The notes: generated by a model from the sequence alone, not told the origin. DNA of 64,000 bases from Platerodrilus igneus (GCA_036346225.1 JARFIW010000968.1:868001-932000), one strand, 5' to 3'; positions 1 to 11,975 are shown, counted from the stretch's first letter. Made by a program: numbers and translations.

Positions 1-397
1 AAATGAAACCGGTAAAGCAGGAACCAGTTCATCTTGGAGGATAATTAGGTATGTTTATCTGGTTACATTTTCATTGAAAAATACAGGCCCTATCATGTGA
101 TCCCTATTTCCTTATTTAATTTTGTCCGACAGATTTGATACGTTCAGTTCCGGCAGCAAAACCGTATCCGGTATTTAATTATTTTATTTATATCGATTAC
201 GTTTCTACTTTAACATACGTCAATAACATTCTACATATTTTACCTGTTTATAATAAATACGTTTGCGAATAATTTTCAACTTCAATCTATCCACTCTAAA
301 ACAACGAGCTTACGCTAAATATCTTATAGTTGGTACCTTGGTTTTGAGTATTTGTTAACTGGCTACACATTACTATAGCGTAAAATTAATCCTTATA

Positions 398-1083
398 TTG
401 CTACGACCGAAAGACTCGTTGAAACAGTGTTTTGTATTATTTGATATAGCTTGGGTCGAGTTTTCTAATCTCCTTTTTGGTATGTTGATAACGAGAGGAA
501 TGAAGCTTGAATTCTTGTTATTTAAACAATTTCAATTTGATTCTGCAGTTCGTCCTTATATGTATTTTCTAAATTACTTACTTCAAAAGCAATGCACGTT
601 TCTTATAAGAAGTGTAGATCTTGACTGCATCGTTCTTAGCTGGAGGCCAAATTGCTTGTTATGTAGGCTCGATTATTTTATGACGTAGATCAACTGTTTT
701 TGGGTGGTACAGACCGCTGTTGCAATTACGGTAGCAGCATGGTTGTTGCTGACTACCGCAGCAAATCTGTGCTGATCCCCTTCCGATGGATTGCCAGATA
801 AGTATCCCGGCACATGTATGTGACTTGTTTTCTTTGTTTAACATACCAAGGACTAAACCCAATTCGCATCGTGCTAACAAACAAAAACGTTTTTGTAAAT
901 ACCCATTTTGAAATTAGAGATGCTAATGTTTCTTATGGTAAAATCCTTACTAGAAAGGTTTCTAAATTTAATGCTCTTTTTTACTTAGCCCGTCTGCTTA
1001 TACGAAAGTATCAGCATTATTCGTCATACTGGTTAGATTTATTACACGTTAGCTACGAAATGCGCACTTCGTGGAATTTGTAA
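398..1083 (+). repeat. LTR-like sequence, left end of window
   Basis: This stretch aligns by eye with about 49900-50460. Shared landmarks are a 'TTAGCTGGA.GCCAAATTG' phrase, a '.TATGTAGGC' phrase, a 'GCGGTGCTGAT'-like block, 'TAAGTATCC' followed by 'ACTTGTTTTCTTT', and 'GCGCACTTCGT'. The second locus leads into a decayed gag, so both are read as LTR or leader sequence of related retroelements. The short ORFs here lack codon structure and are not called. Exact LTR borders are not visible. The 397 bases before it show nothing recognisable. Confidence 0.5.
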
Positions 1084-2151
1084 CGTGCATTTTTTATAGC
1101 TTAACATTTTACGCTCCCTTTCTGTTAGCGTACTTAAAAATACATCGTTTCTTTGGGATCGCTGTTTGTATAAAGGAAATACTTCAGAATAATTTAGATA
1201 TGATTGCGGCATTCACGTTTTGGATGTTCCTTATGTTATTAGCGAAGGAGATAATAGGCGATAAGAGGTTGTAATAGAACGAGCTGAATACACAGATAAG
1301 TGGTTGTCGTTTGTTCTTGGTTCCTATATATTAATTACGTTAAAAAATACTGTTTCTTCTTTGCTTTGACAATAGTGAGAATTAATGCGGTATCAATTTT
1401 CGAATTGTTCAAGAACAAACGCGGCACGTTTTTTAGTTGTTTTTCTTGTGAAATAAGAGTTGCATATTAACCGTGTTTGGTCGACGCACGTGTGTTTTTA
1501 AGGACATTTGACGGACGGGTTTATTGCTTACGCGTGCTCTACTAATTGCTTTTTTGTTGCTTTTCTGTTGGAAATAAAAGTAGTAGAACTTGTCGTGCGT
1601 TTTACGGACTTACCTTAGTGATACACGTGCTTTACTCATTGTGATTTTTTTTGTTGGTGCTTTGTCTTTTGATATTTAAACTGTGTGTACGATCTAGTTT
1701 CGCGGTCCCTTGTTTTTTTTATCAGAGTAGTGCATACTTTGGATTATCCAAATACAGTTGATACTGTAGTTTCTGAATTTTCTAATCCCAAAGAATCTAA
1801 AATAGATCATCGCTTGCGCGAATTTCGTTATTTGTGAAATATAACAGAATACCGGTTTACAAAGGTATTGGTTGAAGTTTCTCACTGCTTTTTGGGGGTT
1901 TATAAAAATAATATACATTTGATCCCAGTTGAAATTAAACTAGTGCTACAAAATATTTCGAAATTATTGTCTCAGGAAATAGAATTAACAAGAGATTTAT
2001 CAATGCTACATAGTTCCGTCGCGTGATGGTGTCTGCTGCTAACCCCAGTGAAATGCGTAGGTGTGATTAGTGTGACGTGTGATAAGTTCCATCAACACCC
2101 TCACAGTCAAGGGTGAAGTGCTTCGTTAGTGCAGGACATCGTGAATCCCAC
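1079..2151 (+). repeat. Copy 1 of a ~1.05-kb direct repeat (partner 62955-64000)
   Basis: The sequence matches 62955-64000 in the same orientation over its whole length at roughly nine bases in ten, with small indels. It begins 'TGTAACGTGCATTTTT' and the partner runs off the window at 'CGTGAATCCCAC'. It contains a degenerate coding-like stretch (about 1725-2025) beginning VHTLDYPNTVDTVVSEF. In this copy one codon is a stop (TGA where the partner has CGA). It is interpreted as LTR or leader sequence of one retroelement family; the encoded peptide is not recognised. Confidence 0.7.
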
Positions 2152-2738
2152 ACTTCAATTGCAAGGAAGCGTTACTGAAGGACTTTTTGTAAGTTGAACT
2201 ATTTCCTACTTGTTATTACTTTAAATATCTATCCGTTGTTTTGCCATGTCTTCGTCGTTCTGATACCTTTTACAATAGACTTGCCTGCTATTTAGAAAAA
2301 AAAAAAGAAAGAAAAAAAAATCAATACTACTGAATTACTCATATCAATTGTGACTTACCTATTTATCTTTTGTTAGCATTTTGTCTGATTCATGTTTAAT
2401 TGTTGTGTGAGGAAACGTTTCTGCTACTCCCCAATATTACCTCACTTTGTGATAAAAAATTTTGTAATGCTTTTACCGAGATTATATTATATAGTTTATC
2501 TAAACTGTTTTATTTACATTCTACAAAGTACTGAATAACCTAGACTTTTCATTGCTGCTATGCTTATTCTTTTTTTTCCAGGTTTGCTTAACTAATTTTC
2601 TTGCAGGTATTGTCACTAACTCCTTACCGCCGCGTACATTATATGTCAGTCTGCTTTCTACAACCCCCCCTAATCTCCGATTGAGCCCGGTCATTTCTTT
2701 GATTTTCTTTAAGTTACGCACGGCTACGAGCCAACGTA

Positions 2739-2857
2739 GCATAAATTTGGCGCCCGAACGTGGCTGCCACGAATAACGTTACATAAATTTGGCGCCCAAC
2801 GTGGCTGCCACGATTCACGTAACATAAATTTTTGGCGCCCAACGTGGGGCCACGAAT
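2739..2857 (+). repeat. Triplicated tRNA-Lys primer-binding motif
   Basis: Three tandem units of about 42 bp each read roughly ACATAAATTT-GGCGCCC-(G)AACGTGG-CTGCCACGA. The GGCGCCC cores start at 2749, 2791 and 2834. The third unit contains TGGCGCCCAACGTGGGGC (2833-2850). This is an exact complement of the 3' terminal 18 nt (including CCA) of insect tRNA-Lys(CUU) as I know it, the primer used by many gypsy-type elements. A fourth, altered relative (TTGACGCCCTGGCGTGGGG) lies at 3091-3109. A single primer-binding site next to the LTR is normal; tandem copies are not. Confidence 0.7.
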
Positions 2858-2859
2858 AA

Positions 2860-4299
2860 CGTAACAAACTAATATTGAATTTGTCCATAGAGTAGAATTG
2901 CTTTTTTTAAATAGTAACTTTATTTATTTTTTCTTTGCTGTTTAAATAGAAATTTTTATTTTGTTTACTGTAAATAGAAAATCGATGATATATTTTTTTG
3001 TGTTACTAGAAAACCTCCCCCCCTTTGCCGCATTAGTAGTTAGCCCAGTATTTCTATCTGACCCGTACGCTGCATAACGTAGCATAAATTTTGACGCCCT
3101 GGCGTGGGGTTCCGATTTTGTTTTGTTTTGTTTTAAAAGTTAACAAAAAAAGACGTAATTAAATTTACAGTTGATAAAGATTTAAGATAAAAATAAATCA
3201 ACATACCTTTCCATTTTAAAGCAAAAGTTGGGGCTGCCCACCCCACCCCATTTATTTGAAAAAATAAACAAACCTTTATCTAATATGCCCCATTGAAAGT
3301 AGAATTTGACAAATTTCAGGAATTTTGCGATAAACCTTTACTTAAGTTACAGAATATGTTCCGGTTAAAGTTCCCACTCCGTATACCTAACCATCAGTGC
3401 GATAGAAAGTGTTGCGATTAAAGTAGTGGACAACAACTAGGAATGTAGCCTATGCGATTTGTATGCATAAATCATGGAGTTAATGTCTTGGGATTCGTGG
3501 GAAACTATGATCGTGAAGTTTTTCGCGTAGAAGCTTAAATTAAGGATGGGGAAAAGCTTCCCCGAGCTGGATTTAAAAATACTTTAATTCAAATATCAAA
3601 ATAAAATTTGATGCAGCCAAAAAGCGAAACAATTGTTAGTTGTTTAAATAAATCACACTCTTCACTTCAACCTTTATTTATCGTAAATACTAGGGACAAA
3701 GAGCACCAAATGATTTTTATAACTTTGTTGAGTATTAAAAAAATGATTATTTTTCCGTTACTAACGTTTGTTTTAGTGGCGTAGCTGTTGCAACACAACC
3801 GCCGATAGTTATTATGATGTCCATTATCACTGGCTTGCTATATCAACCATATATTAAAGCGAAAATAGTTGGTTATTTCTTTCATTGGAATACGCCTGCC
3901 TGAACGCACGCGCGATGTAGTATACAAATGAATAATCAGAGTTTATTTTCCCCTAAATTTATGTAAAATAACAGAGCTCTGAAATAAAGTACTTTATAGA
4001 AAAATAAATGGTAGATATTAAATTGATGCAACGTGTCGAAAATCAAAATGAGTGGTCAGTTCAAGAGCCTTTAATTATTTTAGAAATTCGTACCATATAT
4101 TTAGTGTAAACTTAAAAATGGAGTGAAAGGTCCAGTGTAGCCTTATTCCGCCATTTCCAAATAGAATTTGAAAAGAAATATTGTTCCCGGAAAGTATAAA
4201 ATAGGTATACCATACTCCATTCTAGCCTAACTAGCAAAATTATTTTGCCAACGCAAAAAGAAGAAATTGTTAGAAGATACGGTTTAACACGTCATTTAG
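2860..4299. other. No recognisable gene
   Basis: AT-rich sequence following the primer-binding-like repeats. It is probably leader sequence of the same retroelement at first, then unassigned DNA. No ORF or splice-bounded coding stretch was recognised on either strand. Confidence 0.4.
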
Positions 4300-4620
4300 A
4301 AAAGTTTCATAAATCTTCAAAAAATAAAGTTTTTACAAAAAATTTTGAAAAACGTGATATATAAAAATTTTGTCTTTGAAAAATTACATTCTACATAAAT
4401 TGTGAAAATGCCATTTAGAAAAATTTAATAAATCTTCAAAAAATGACGTTTTTAACAAAAATTTAGAAAGCGTCATGTATAAAAAAATTTAAATTTTCAA
4501 AAAATGACGTTTTTAACAAAAATTTTGAAAAACGCAATGTACAAAATTTTTATAAATTTTTAAAAAATGACATTTTAACAAAAATTTTGAAAAAGGTAAC
4601 TTAGAAAAATTTCATGTCTT
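4300..4620. repeat. ~60-bp tandem repeat, about five copies
   Basis: The core CAAAAAATGACGTTTTTAA recurs with a spacing of about 60-62 bp (near 4317, 4377, 4438, 4498 and 4561). Each core is followed by AAAATTTTGAAAAACG and a variable middle. The copies are diverged from one another. No coding content. Confidence 0.75.
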
Positions 4621-4675
4621 ACAAAAATCTTAAGCTCGTTCGGTTCTAAACCAAGGCTATTAATGTTCTTCTTTC

Positions 4676-5192
4676 GTGAGTTAGGCAGTGAGTCGGTCGG
4701 TCATTCAGTCGGTCAGTTGGTTGGTGAAATCGTCGGTTAGTCAGTCGGTCAGTTAGTCAACCGATCGGTAAGTTAGTCGGTAAGTTTGTTGGTTAGTCAG
4801 TCGGTCGGTCGGTCGGTCGATTGGTCAGTCAATCAGTCGATCTGTCGCTCTTTCAGTCAGTTGGTCAGTCAGTTGGTCAATCAATCCGTCAGTAAGTCAG
4901 CCAGTCAAACAGTTGGCCAGTTAAACAGTTGGTCAGTTAGTCGATCTACCAGCCAGTCGGTCAGTCAGTCCGCCAATTAGTCTCAAACAGTAACTTGGTC
5001 TCTCAGTTGGTAAGTTAATCAGTTAGTCAGTCGCTCAGTTAGTCGGTCAGTTAGTCAGCCGGTCAGTTAATCGGTCAGCCAGGCTGTAAATCAGTCGGTT
5101 AGTCAGTTGGTCAGCCAGTCGCCATGTCAGTCGATAAATCAGTCGATAAGTCAGTTGGGAAGTTAATCAGCCGATCAGTCGGCCAGGTAGTC
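4676..5192. repeat. Degenerate tetranucleotide array (GTCA/GTCG/GTTG)n
   Basis: About 500 bp are built almost entirely from a 4-bp unit reading GTCA, GTCG or GTTG (for example CAGTCGGTCAGTTGGTCAGT). The serine/valine/glutamine-rich ORF across part of it is a translation artefact of the repeat. Confidence 0.85.
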
Positions 5193-5584
5193 GATTGGTC
5201 AATTTTAACTCAAAAGCAAATTTAAATATTCTTATTGTACAAAAGTATATTTTAATAAGATCCAAACTGATTTTTAACATGTTCCCATTTTTAATTACGC
5301 CAGAAGAATGTAGGCTCTTAAAGGTTTTTCTAAAAATTATCTCGCTTCCAAATTTGTGAATATAAAATTTTTTCGTGTTTTTGTCCGTATCTTCACGGGT
5401 GAAGGCGGTACTTTTAGTTAAAAAGTCCTTCATAGCTATATGGTGTTTGTAAATGGTTTTTTCAGTGGCTATGCACAGGGTTAGCCTATACGATATTCAC
5501 GATTTTAAGTGTACATAATTTTAGTTCTATTTACTATACAAATAATAACAAAAGTTACAATAAAAGAAAAATTCAAAAAATTTC

Positions 5585-6480
5585 AGTATTATAAATGTTT
5601 AATGTGGGAACTCCTTGTGATACGACAAATATGAAAACTGTAATCAAACTCTTGCCATACGTTTACATGAGTGTCCTTGTCGATGGTTCACTGGCTGTGG
5701 TAATACATTGCTGGAGTTCAAGTATGCTTTCTGATAAAGGTAGTGTGTACACTTTATCCTCGATAAACCCCCACAATAAAAAACACTGGAATTTTTATCA
5801 GGGAATCGACGGCCAACTCAAAAATGCACCGGCATCAGGAGCAGCACAACCGATCCGTCTCCCTGGCAAACAATCTCTTAGTTCAGCCCTAATATTCAAA
5901 TGGTAATGTAGTGGAGCGCTGTTCAATAAAAGGATGAGATTGAAGGAATCAATCTTGTTCTGACTGCGTAGGAAACCATTTCGTTAACATGTCCAAGGAA
6001 ATTAATCCGGTTATAGTTTTTTCAGTAAAGAAAAAGGGGCTGAACAGTTTGTTATAAGCGATGACACAAACTGCATTAACTTTTGGATAATTGTGCACGT
6101 GCTCAATGTAGGCATGTGGGTACCCCAAGTTCCATACGCTGACATTATGTCTGTTCACTTTGTCACACAAGGTGGCTACATCGCAAAACACTAAACAATT
6201 TACAAAATTCTCATTTTCCATTAAGACTTGCATACTCTCAAAAAAAGAAAGTTCTTACACTTTGTTGTTTGATTTTAACGCTTGAAGCTTAAGTTTGTAA
6301 GGCTTCAATTTTATACGTTTACATAAGATTTCCAAACTGTTTTCTAAAGTATTTCAAGCTCTCTGGTACATCTAACGGTAAATTGTTGTGGACTACGTGT
6401 AAAATTTTCCCTTACTTGGTCAACAACTTCATCGCATACTGAAGGCCTACCAGCTGATTTTTTCTTATAAATACATCTCT
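5585..6480 (-). pseudogene. Tc1/mariner-superfamily (DDE_3) transposase relic
   Basis: Read on the minus strand from about 6480 down, the conceptual product follows the domain order of common insect Tc1/mariner-like transposases. First comes GRPSVCDEVVDQVRENF followed by the helix-turn-helix segment with CTRELEI. Then come SVWNLGYPHAYIEHV, FSPFFFTEKTITGL and LDMLTKWFPTQSEQD (5949-6233). The end matches the usual QQDGAPPH...RWIGRGGP block, here decayed to LNSAPLHYHLNIRAEL and CLPGRRIGCAA. A tail around 5590-5690 carries an LQQCITTA-like stretch. Several frameshifts and stops are present, and the aspartate expected before GAPPH reads as asparagine-serine. It is dead DNA, about 500 bp upstream of the first peptidase exon. 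Terminal inverted repeats were not located. Confidence 0.8.
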
Positions 6481-6975
6481 TGAAATTTATACAAAACTTG
6501 CAAGTTGATTGACTACTGCTAGATTTTCATTAAATTTTGTTCAAAAATGACGTCGCACACTTTTAACTTATGGGTTGGTATGAAAATGCTTTCTTATTTC
6601 TAGGTTAGCCATGATGTCATTTATATTGTTGACTTCACCAAACAACTGACAAGCAACTAAGCCAATGTAAACAAGAATTTTTAGTTCTTCTTCCAGTGTT
6701 ACCAACTTAAATATCCTTAAGGCATATTAAACCCACCATTTACATGTTTAGGATCATGAAACTGACCCTGTATTTAAATTATTACAGCATAGATGCTTTA
6801 GTTGATTAGTTGCGAAAAGGAATTGCACTAATCTGATAATTTGCAATACGGAGAAACAAAGCATTGTTTTTCTTTGTAGTTTTCTAAACTTTGTAATCGT
6901 TTTTGACGATGGTTTACAATCTCTATTTTTATGCACGTCCCAATTGATCCTTTATTAATAATTATTAACTTTTAG

Positions 6976-7014
6976 ATGAACTACCACCCAATGAGCAAGA
7001 AAAAAATAACACTG
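6976..7014 (+). CDS. M13 peptidase, internal microexon (39 nt)
   Basis: A 39-nt exon lies between an acceptor (TTAACTTTTTAG, ending 6975) and a consensus donor (GTAAGT, from 7015). The ATG at 6976 is not the start codon. To stay in frame with the next exon the microexon must be read in phase 1, giving ELPPNEQEKNNT and then a split Asp codon completed by the next exon. This would be the juxtamembrane stalk between the membrane anchor and the first conserved cysteine of a neprilysin-like ectodomain. The exon carrying the cytoplasmic tail and transmembrane helix was not found upstream in the window. Confidence 0.65.
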
Positions 7015-7063
7015 GTAAGTTTTTGGCCATGTTTAAAACGAAATAAAAGATTTTTGCATTTAG

Positions 7064-7378
7064 ATACAAAATCACCAGAAGTATGTGACCTTAATAAAAC
7101 AACGTGTCAAACTCGAGGATGTGTTATGGCAGCAACTACCGTGATAGAAAGCATCGATCGTAACATAGAACCATGTGATGACTTTTATAGTTTTGCATGT
7201 GGAAACTATATCAAAAATGCCATAATCGCCGATGACAGAACGGCAAAAACAACATTTACAACACTCACAGATCAACTGCAGCAGAGGCTTCGAACTGTTT
7301 TAGAAAAACCTATGGAAATTACGGAAAGTAGGTCAATTAAATTGGTCAAAAACTATTACAAAGCCTGCAGTAACAAAA
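7064..7378 (+). CDS. M13 (neprilysin-like) metallopeptidase, first ectodomain exon
   Basis: The product has the M13 N-terminal signature. It starts with a cysteine-rich lead (VCDLNKTTC, GCVMAATTVIESID) followed by PCDDFYSFACGNYIKN, then a helical region with FTTLTDQLQQRL and the NYYKACSNK motif typical just before a phase-1 intron in this family. M13 enzymes are type II membrane or secreted zinc endopeptidases that cleave short peptides; this part forms the non-catalytic lid. NKT is a potential N-glycosylation site. The acceptor is TTTTTGCATTTAG (ends 7063) and the donor GTAAGT begins at 7379. The 49-bp intron 7015-7063 separates it from the microexon. The exon ends in phase 1 and joins 46215 perfectly. 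Confidence 0.9.
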
Positions 7379-7619
7379 GTAAGTGCTTTTATTTATTGAC
7401 GTTTTGAGTAATTTATGGTTTTGGTTACGCAATCTATTAATTTATGTTGTGGTTGTAGTGTAACATTTTCAATAAAATTTAATTTATGTCTATGGGAGTT
7501 GATAATGAGAATACTAGTTGTAAAATATGAATGTAGCGGTCAATTTAATGCCAATACCGAGGTTAAGCAACAATCTAAGCACTGAACTTGAACTGGTTAA
7601 AAAGGTTTATACAAATAAG

Positions 7620-8460
7620 GTTTAATATAGATATTTTAAAAACTTGTGGAAGGTTATTATAACTTAAACTTCTTTTCTTTAGAGGACATTCTTAAAATAA
7701 TTGAGTAATCGGATTGAATGGAATCTGTTAACATAAACGTTGCTTGGAAAAATTTGTACGGGATTAATTATTTACGACATATAATTTTTATCATGCGAAG
7801 CAGACTGTTACACTTTATTGCGCCTTTTCTGTATTTTTGGCTTCCCGTTTTATTTTACTGTTTAATTTTATGGAATTTTTAAACCCCGCATGGGAAAATT
7901 TTCCTTTATCACTTTTAATTTAAACTTTACGTGCAACTCCCACGAAAAGACTAGGCTCTCGCGCATTTCAGGACATTGGCTTACGATTTGTGGTGTAAAA
8001 CACTACAAACATTGCGTTCCCATGCCATGAAAATGTAGCTTCGTTTGCGATTTTAGCGTGGGATCATAAAAATTATGTGGATGGGGCTTGAGTTGATGAG
8101 AACTAAGCCTCTAAAAGGTTTACTATCGACCATCATCGAATAGAGACGTGCAGGTCTGCAAGTTCGAGCTTTTTTATTTGTTATATTCTACCTCTACCAA
8201 AATAAAAAATACCCGTGCTCTATCGACGAGGACCGTTGAACGCCGATCGAAAGAACAATCGCCGAAAATTCCACAAGCCCATGGTTTCCACTGAGTAAGT
8301 TTTTGATTATAATGTGTATATTTTAGCCGCACGGTGAATATAATCGTAGATAGATGAACATCATTATTATATTTAAAAAAACGTTACAGATTTGACAATT
8401 AAAATTTTGATTCTCAGAAATTAAACGTTTAGAAAATATGTGATAACGAAGATTTGTGTA
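7620..8460. other. Intronic sequence, nothing recognised
   Basis: AT-rich intronic DNA with no ORF or repeat that I can identify. Confidence 0.4.
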
Positions 8461-8472
8461 CTCTTGAGATGA

Positions 8473-8566
8473 GAGTGGTATTCCACTCGAAAGTTATGCC
8501 CATTACTCATTCTGATTACGCCACGAGCCCTAATGGGATTTTCGAATGAGTAATGGGTATCATAAC
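8473..8566. repeat. Nested inverted repeats (hairpin-forming)
   Basis: A perfect 6-bp stem with a 4-nt loop (GAGTGGTATTCCACTC, 8473-8488) is followed by a second inverted repeat. Its arms are GTTATGCCCATTACTCATTC (8493-8512) and GAATGAGTAATGGG..CATAAC (8544-8566), with a spacer of about 31 nt. Possibly the remains of a small MITE. Confidence 0.6.
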
Positions 8567-8904
8567 TCGTTCGTTGAATAATATACCAAACAAATTTACT
8601 AATTTTAAGTATCTTCAAATTTGTATGAGAGTGTTCTAAAATTTCTAACTTCTGTTTATATTATTTATTAATTTGATTAATTATGTCTACTTTTCAAATG
8701 CCAATATTTTCAACACACTTTTCTGAATTGTTCTTATTTTTATAATTTATAACTCCAAAATATTTTATTAGTTATCAAATATAACTTATATTTCTATTTT
8801 GAGGAGCATAATTTGACTTCCCATCTGTTTCTCGTTTATTTTAATTACTAAATTGTTGCATTATCTAATTATTTTTAAAAAATAATTTATTTTGTAAAAT
8901 TTAG

Positions 8905-9123
8905 GCATTTAGACATTTGGGGACTAGTGCGTGATATTACAGACATAGATAGAAAAAAGGGAGGTGGAGATAAATCTAGATCAGGCTATTGCGCGCATAT
9001 TGTGAAAAATGTAGACTGCAGAAATTTTAGGCAAAGTTGTAGGTTAGTTCGCAATAGGAAACAAAGGAGGTATGCGTCTAATCAGTTCCAGGACTAAAGA
9101 CCTAATGATGATGATGATGAAGC
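8905..9123 (+). pseudogene. Possible 3' end of a non-LTR (RTE-like) retrotransposon
   Basis: The stretch ends in a GAT/ATG trinucleotide run (about 9107-9121), the type of tail seen on the RTE-like element at 29157-29170. The preceding sequence can be read as a basic peptide containing RLVRNRKQRRYASNQF just before a stop. That resembles the C-terminal end of RTE-type polyproteins. Too short for certainty. Confidence 0.35.
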
Positions 9124-10570
9124 TGGTAACTAAGATAATCATTAAAACATATACATGTGATATAATCTGACCTATTTTCAACTCAATTCATTATTTGGTG
9201 GAACAAACTATTTAATTATCTAAAAACAAGTTTTTTATGAGAATATTGCATGCCACTTTCTACAAAAGGGAAATCATTAAAAATTTTAACAATAAAACTC
9301 GTCAAATAACTAATAATTAGTTCTAAATGAAATTTCTAGAAATTGAAAATTTAATTGTATGCTAAAAATTTTATCTAAATATTCATCGTAATGAGGTACT
9401 ACATCTATGCTAGCAAATTTAAAACAGTTCGGACCATAAACTAAATATTAGTTGACATAAAATAAAACTTTGCTTACTTTAATAATCGAAATAAGCGAAA
9501 AACTTTGTAGAAACGTTACCAGATTGTACTGATGAGAGATCAGATCAGAATCCTTAGTAAAGAATGATATTTGTTACTCGCTTTTCCTGACTATCATTTA
9601 AAATCAAGCGTAAATTTCTACGTGCATTCTATAACGCCATTGTGCTTGTAGCAGCTGCTTCGATATTAATTAATCAAACTGTTATGATACGTACCTAGCG
9701 TTACAAATAAATCGTCTTACTAATAACTAAAGGTAAACCTCTTACCAACTATTAATGATGAGATTGAATTACGCATGAACTAACGCTCACAATGACATTT
9801 TTACAGTGCAATTGTTAAATGGCCTCTCTCCTTAAACTGAATCATTTTTCGGGATTTGAATGGGACACACAAATGCTAATAAATTTTTGTAGATAGCGAA
9901 TGTTAACTTAGGATGCAAGCGTGAAATTCATCCCACAGAATTTCAAACGACTAACAAATATGAATAATAAGAAGTTTAACGCCTGTAACTCACACAACCC
10001 ATGATACTTGCAAGTATAACTTGAAAGTTTATAACATTTCTCATGTAATGGTAGGACCATAAAATATGAGGTACTAAATACAATCATTAAATCACAATTA
10101 CAGCAATATGGAGGGCGCAGCAAATAATCTTGCTGCAAAACTAATAGATTTTTTTATAAAGTCGTTAGGCGTACTATACAGCATTTAAAACTCGGCTTGT
10201 CGTCGCGCTAAAATTGCGTAGAGCGCAGCTAGCACCGCCATCTCTTGAAGTCTAGTTATAAATATTTTAAAAATGCATTAATTAAATGTACGGCATGAGT
10301 CTTCTACTTCAATACGTCTATCTTCTTTGCTACTAAGAGGCCTGTGTTAAAAAGCCGAAACATACAGCAATAAAAACATAAATAGCTTAATAGACGAGAA
10401 CGAATTCTGCGTGAAGAGAGTTTTAACTTTACTTTTTACGAATTTACGATGATTGTGGATATTTACAACCGATGAAACTGTGTACCCTTTCAGGTATCAT
10501 GTATTAGTAAAACATTTCCTGTACTATACTAACCTAACCTGAACACTCTTTTCGCATATTTTCCTCAACC
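9124..10570. other. Intronic sequence, nothing recognised
   Basis: AT-rich DNA without recognisable coding segments. Short ORFs on both strands show no family resemblance. Confidence 0.4.
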
Positions 10571-10579
10571 TTAGACTAT

Positions 10580-11975
10580 AGAACTTGTTATGTAGAGTTT
10601 TGGCCCAAAAAAATGTAGCCGGTAATGTTACCTCACTAAAAAATTTTATTTCTATATTAGTACACCGAAAACATCGACTGTGCCAACAAGAATGGTTACC
10701 GACTAACTTAGTATAAAAGGTAGTGTTATCGTTTGTAAAGGATTCCGGAATACTATCGTGTGGGAAATACCACAGTCTGAATCGGAAATTATCTTGGTCG
10801 CCACCAATCTCGATATACGGTGGTTCCTAGGGAACACCCCCCGAAGAATCACAAGAGGGTGTCAAACCCGAGATCAGGAAAGTTATTCTAGTCTTAAATT
10901 CACACGAAAGATAACCGATTACGCCAATCTGAATGAACTTAAAATAAACGTAATGATAAGGAAACTAATTGAACTATATGAAACTGCTGGCTAAAATAAA
11001 AAAGATTACCAAAATCAAATGCCAAATTACCTGTGTATTAATCACGCTTTTAGGTATCAGCAATATCTTTTATTATATAAAGGCTGGAAATTAATAGCTT
11101 TACATTAGTTGTAAAAACATCAGTCTATGAAACTCTACTCTATTGTACAATTAGGTTTTAAGCACAAGTACATATAAATATTCTTAAACAAAAGCCAAAT
11201 ATATCAAAAATTACGTATCTTAATGGAAAACGTTTTTGACGAATAAAACTATTTTCTACATTCTTAAAACTAATATCAAGAACGTACTATCTATGTGTTT
11301 ATAAGTTTATATAGTTAGAAAAGAAGTTTATTAATGAACTGTTACTGTAGGTGATAGTTTCAGAAAATTTAGTATATATACATGATAAATCGTTTGACTG
11401 TAGAAACCTTTTGGATACAACTAGAATCAGTTATATTCTGGACTCAATTCATTTTAACCATAATTCATTTTAATCACTCATTATACTGAAACGTCTTTAT
11501 TAGTTGTACTGAATGAACATGCTCCTCCAACATGACGCTGTTTGCTGAAGGAAACAAATTTATTCTAAAAGTAAAATTCGCCTACCTGGTAGCAAACTCT
11601 TATTGACTAAGGACAGTAATCAGTTCGATACCTCATTGTCAGAAGTTAACTCTCTGTCTAACATATGTAAAATTGTCTTGCTGAAACATTAACTTAAAGT
11701 AGAGAAATGGGATCTTTTACTTCCTGCATCAGCATAGTCTAGCCTGTAAAATTTCTTCGTTCCAAGACAATGGCGTCATAGACGCCAACGTTATACATTA
11801 TTAATCAAACCAAAGGAATCTTTAAAATACACTAATTTAGAATACGAAGTAACGATAAACTCATTTCTAACCTTACAACGGTCATAATTAATTTGACAAC
11901 CTTTGAGTATGAACAATGAAAGATTACAAAATAAATCGTCCCTAGATCCAGAATGAATGTATGCTACAAATTATA
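10580..11975 (+). repeat. Diverged segmental repeat, copy A
   Basis: This region aligns collinearly with 15635-16520 and then 18290-18870. Shared landmarks are CCGAAAACATCGACTGT, CTATCGTGTGGGAAATAC, a CGATCAGGAAAGT.ATTCT block, ATTCTTAAACAAAA, GATATTCTGGACT and CTGGTAG, then CAGTTCGATAC, GAAGTTAAC and TATGAACAATG.AAGATAC. In both copies a + strand reading ends with a DQES-S-LKFT and IRKLI-LY pattern and a stop at the same place (10993 here). This suggests the ancestral unit was coding. The family is not recognised. Confidence 0.7.

Noticed and set aside
4786..4980. Serine/glutamine-rich ORF
   Set aside because: A translation of the 4-bp tandem array.
6976..7407. A 143-codon ORF that looks like a complete small gene start
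   Set aside because: It contains a donor/acceptor pair (7015-7063) and runs through a consensus donor at 7379. M13 homology and phase show two internal exons.
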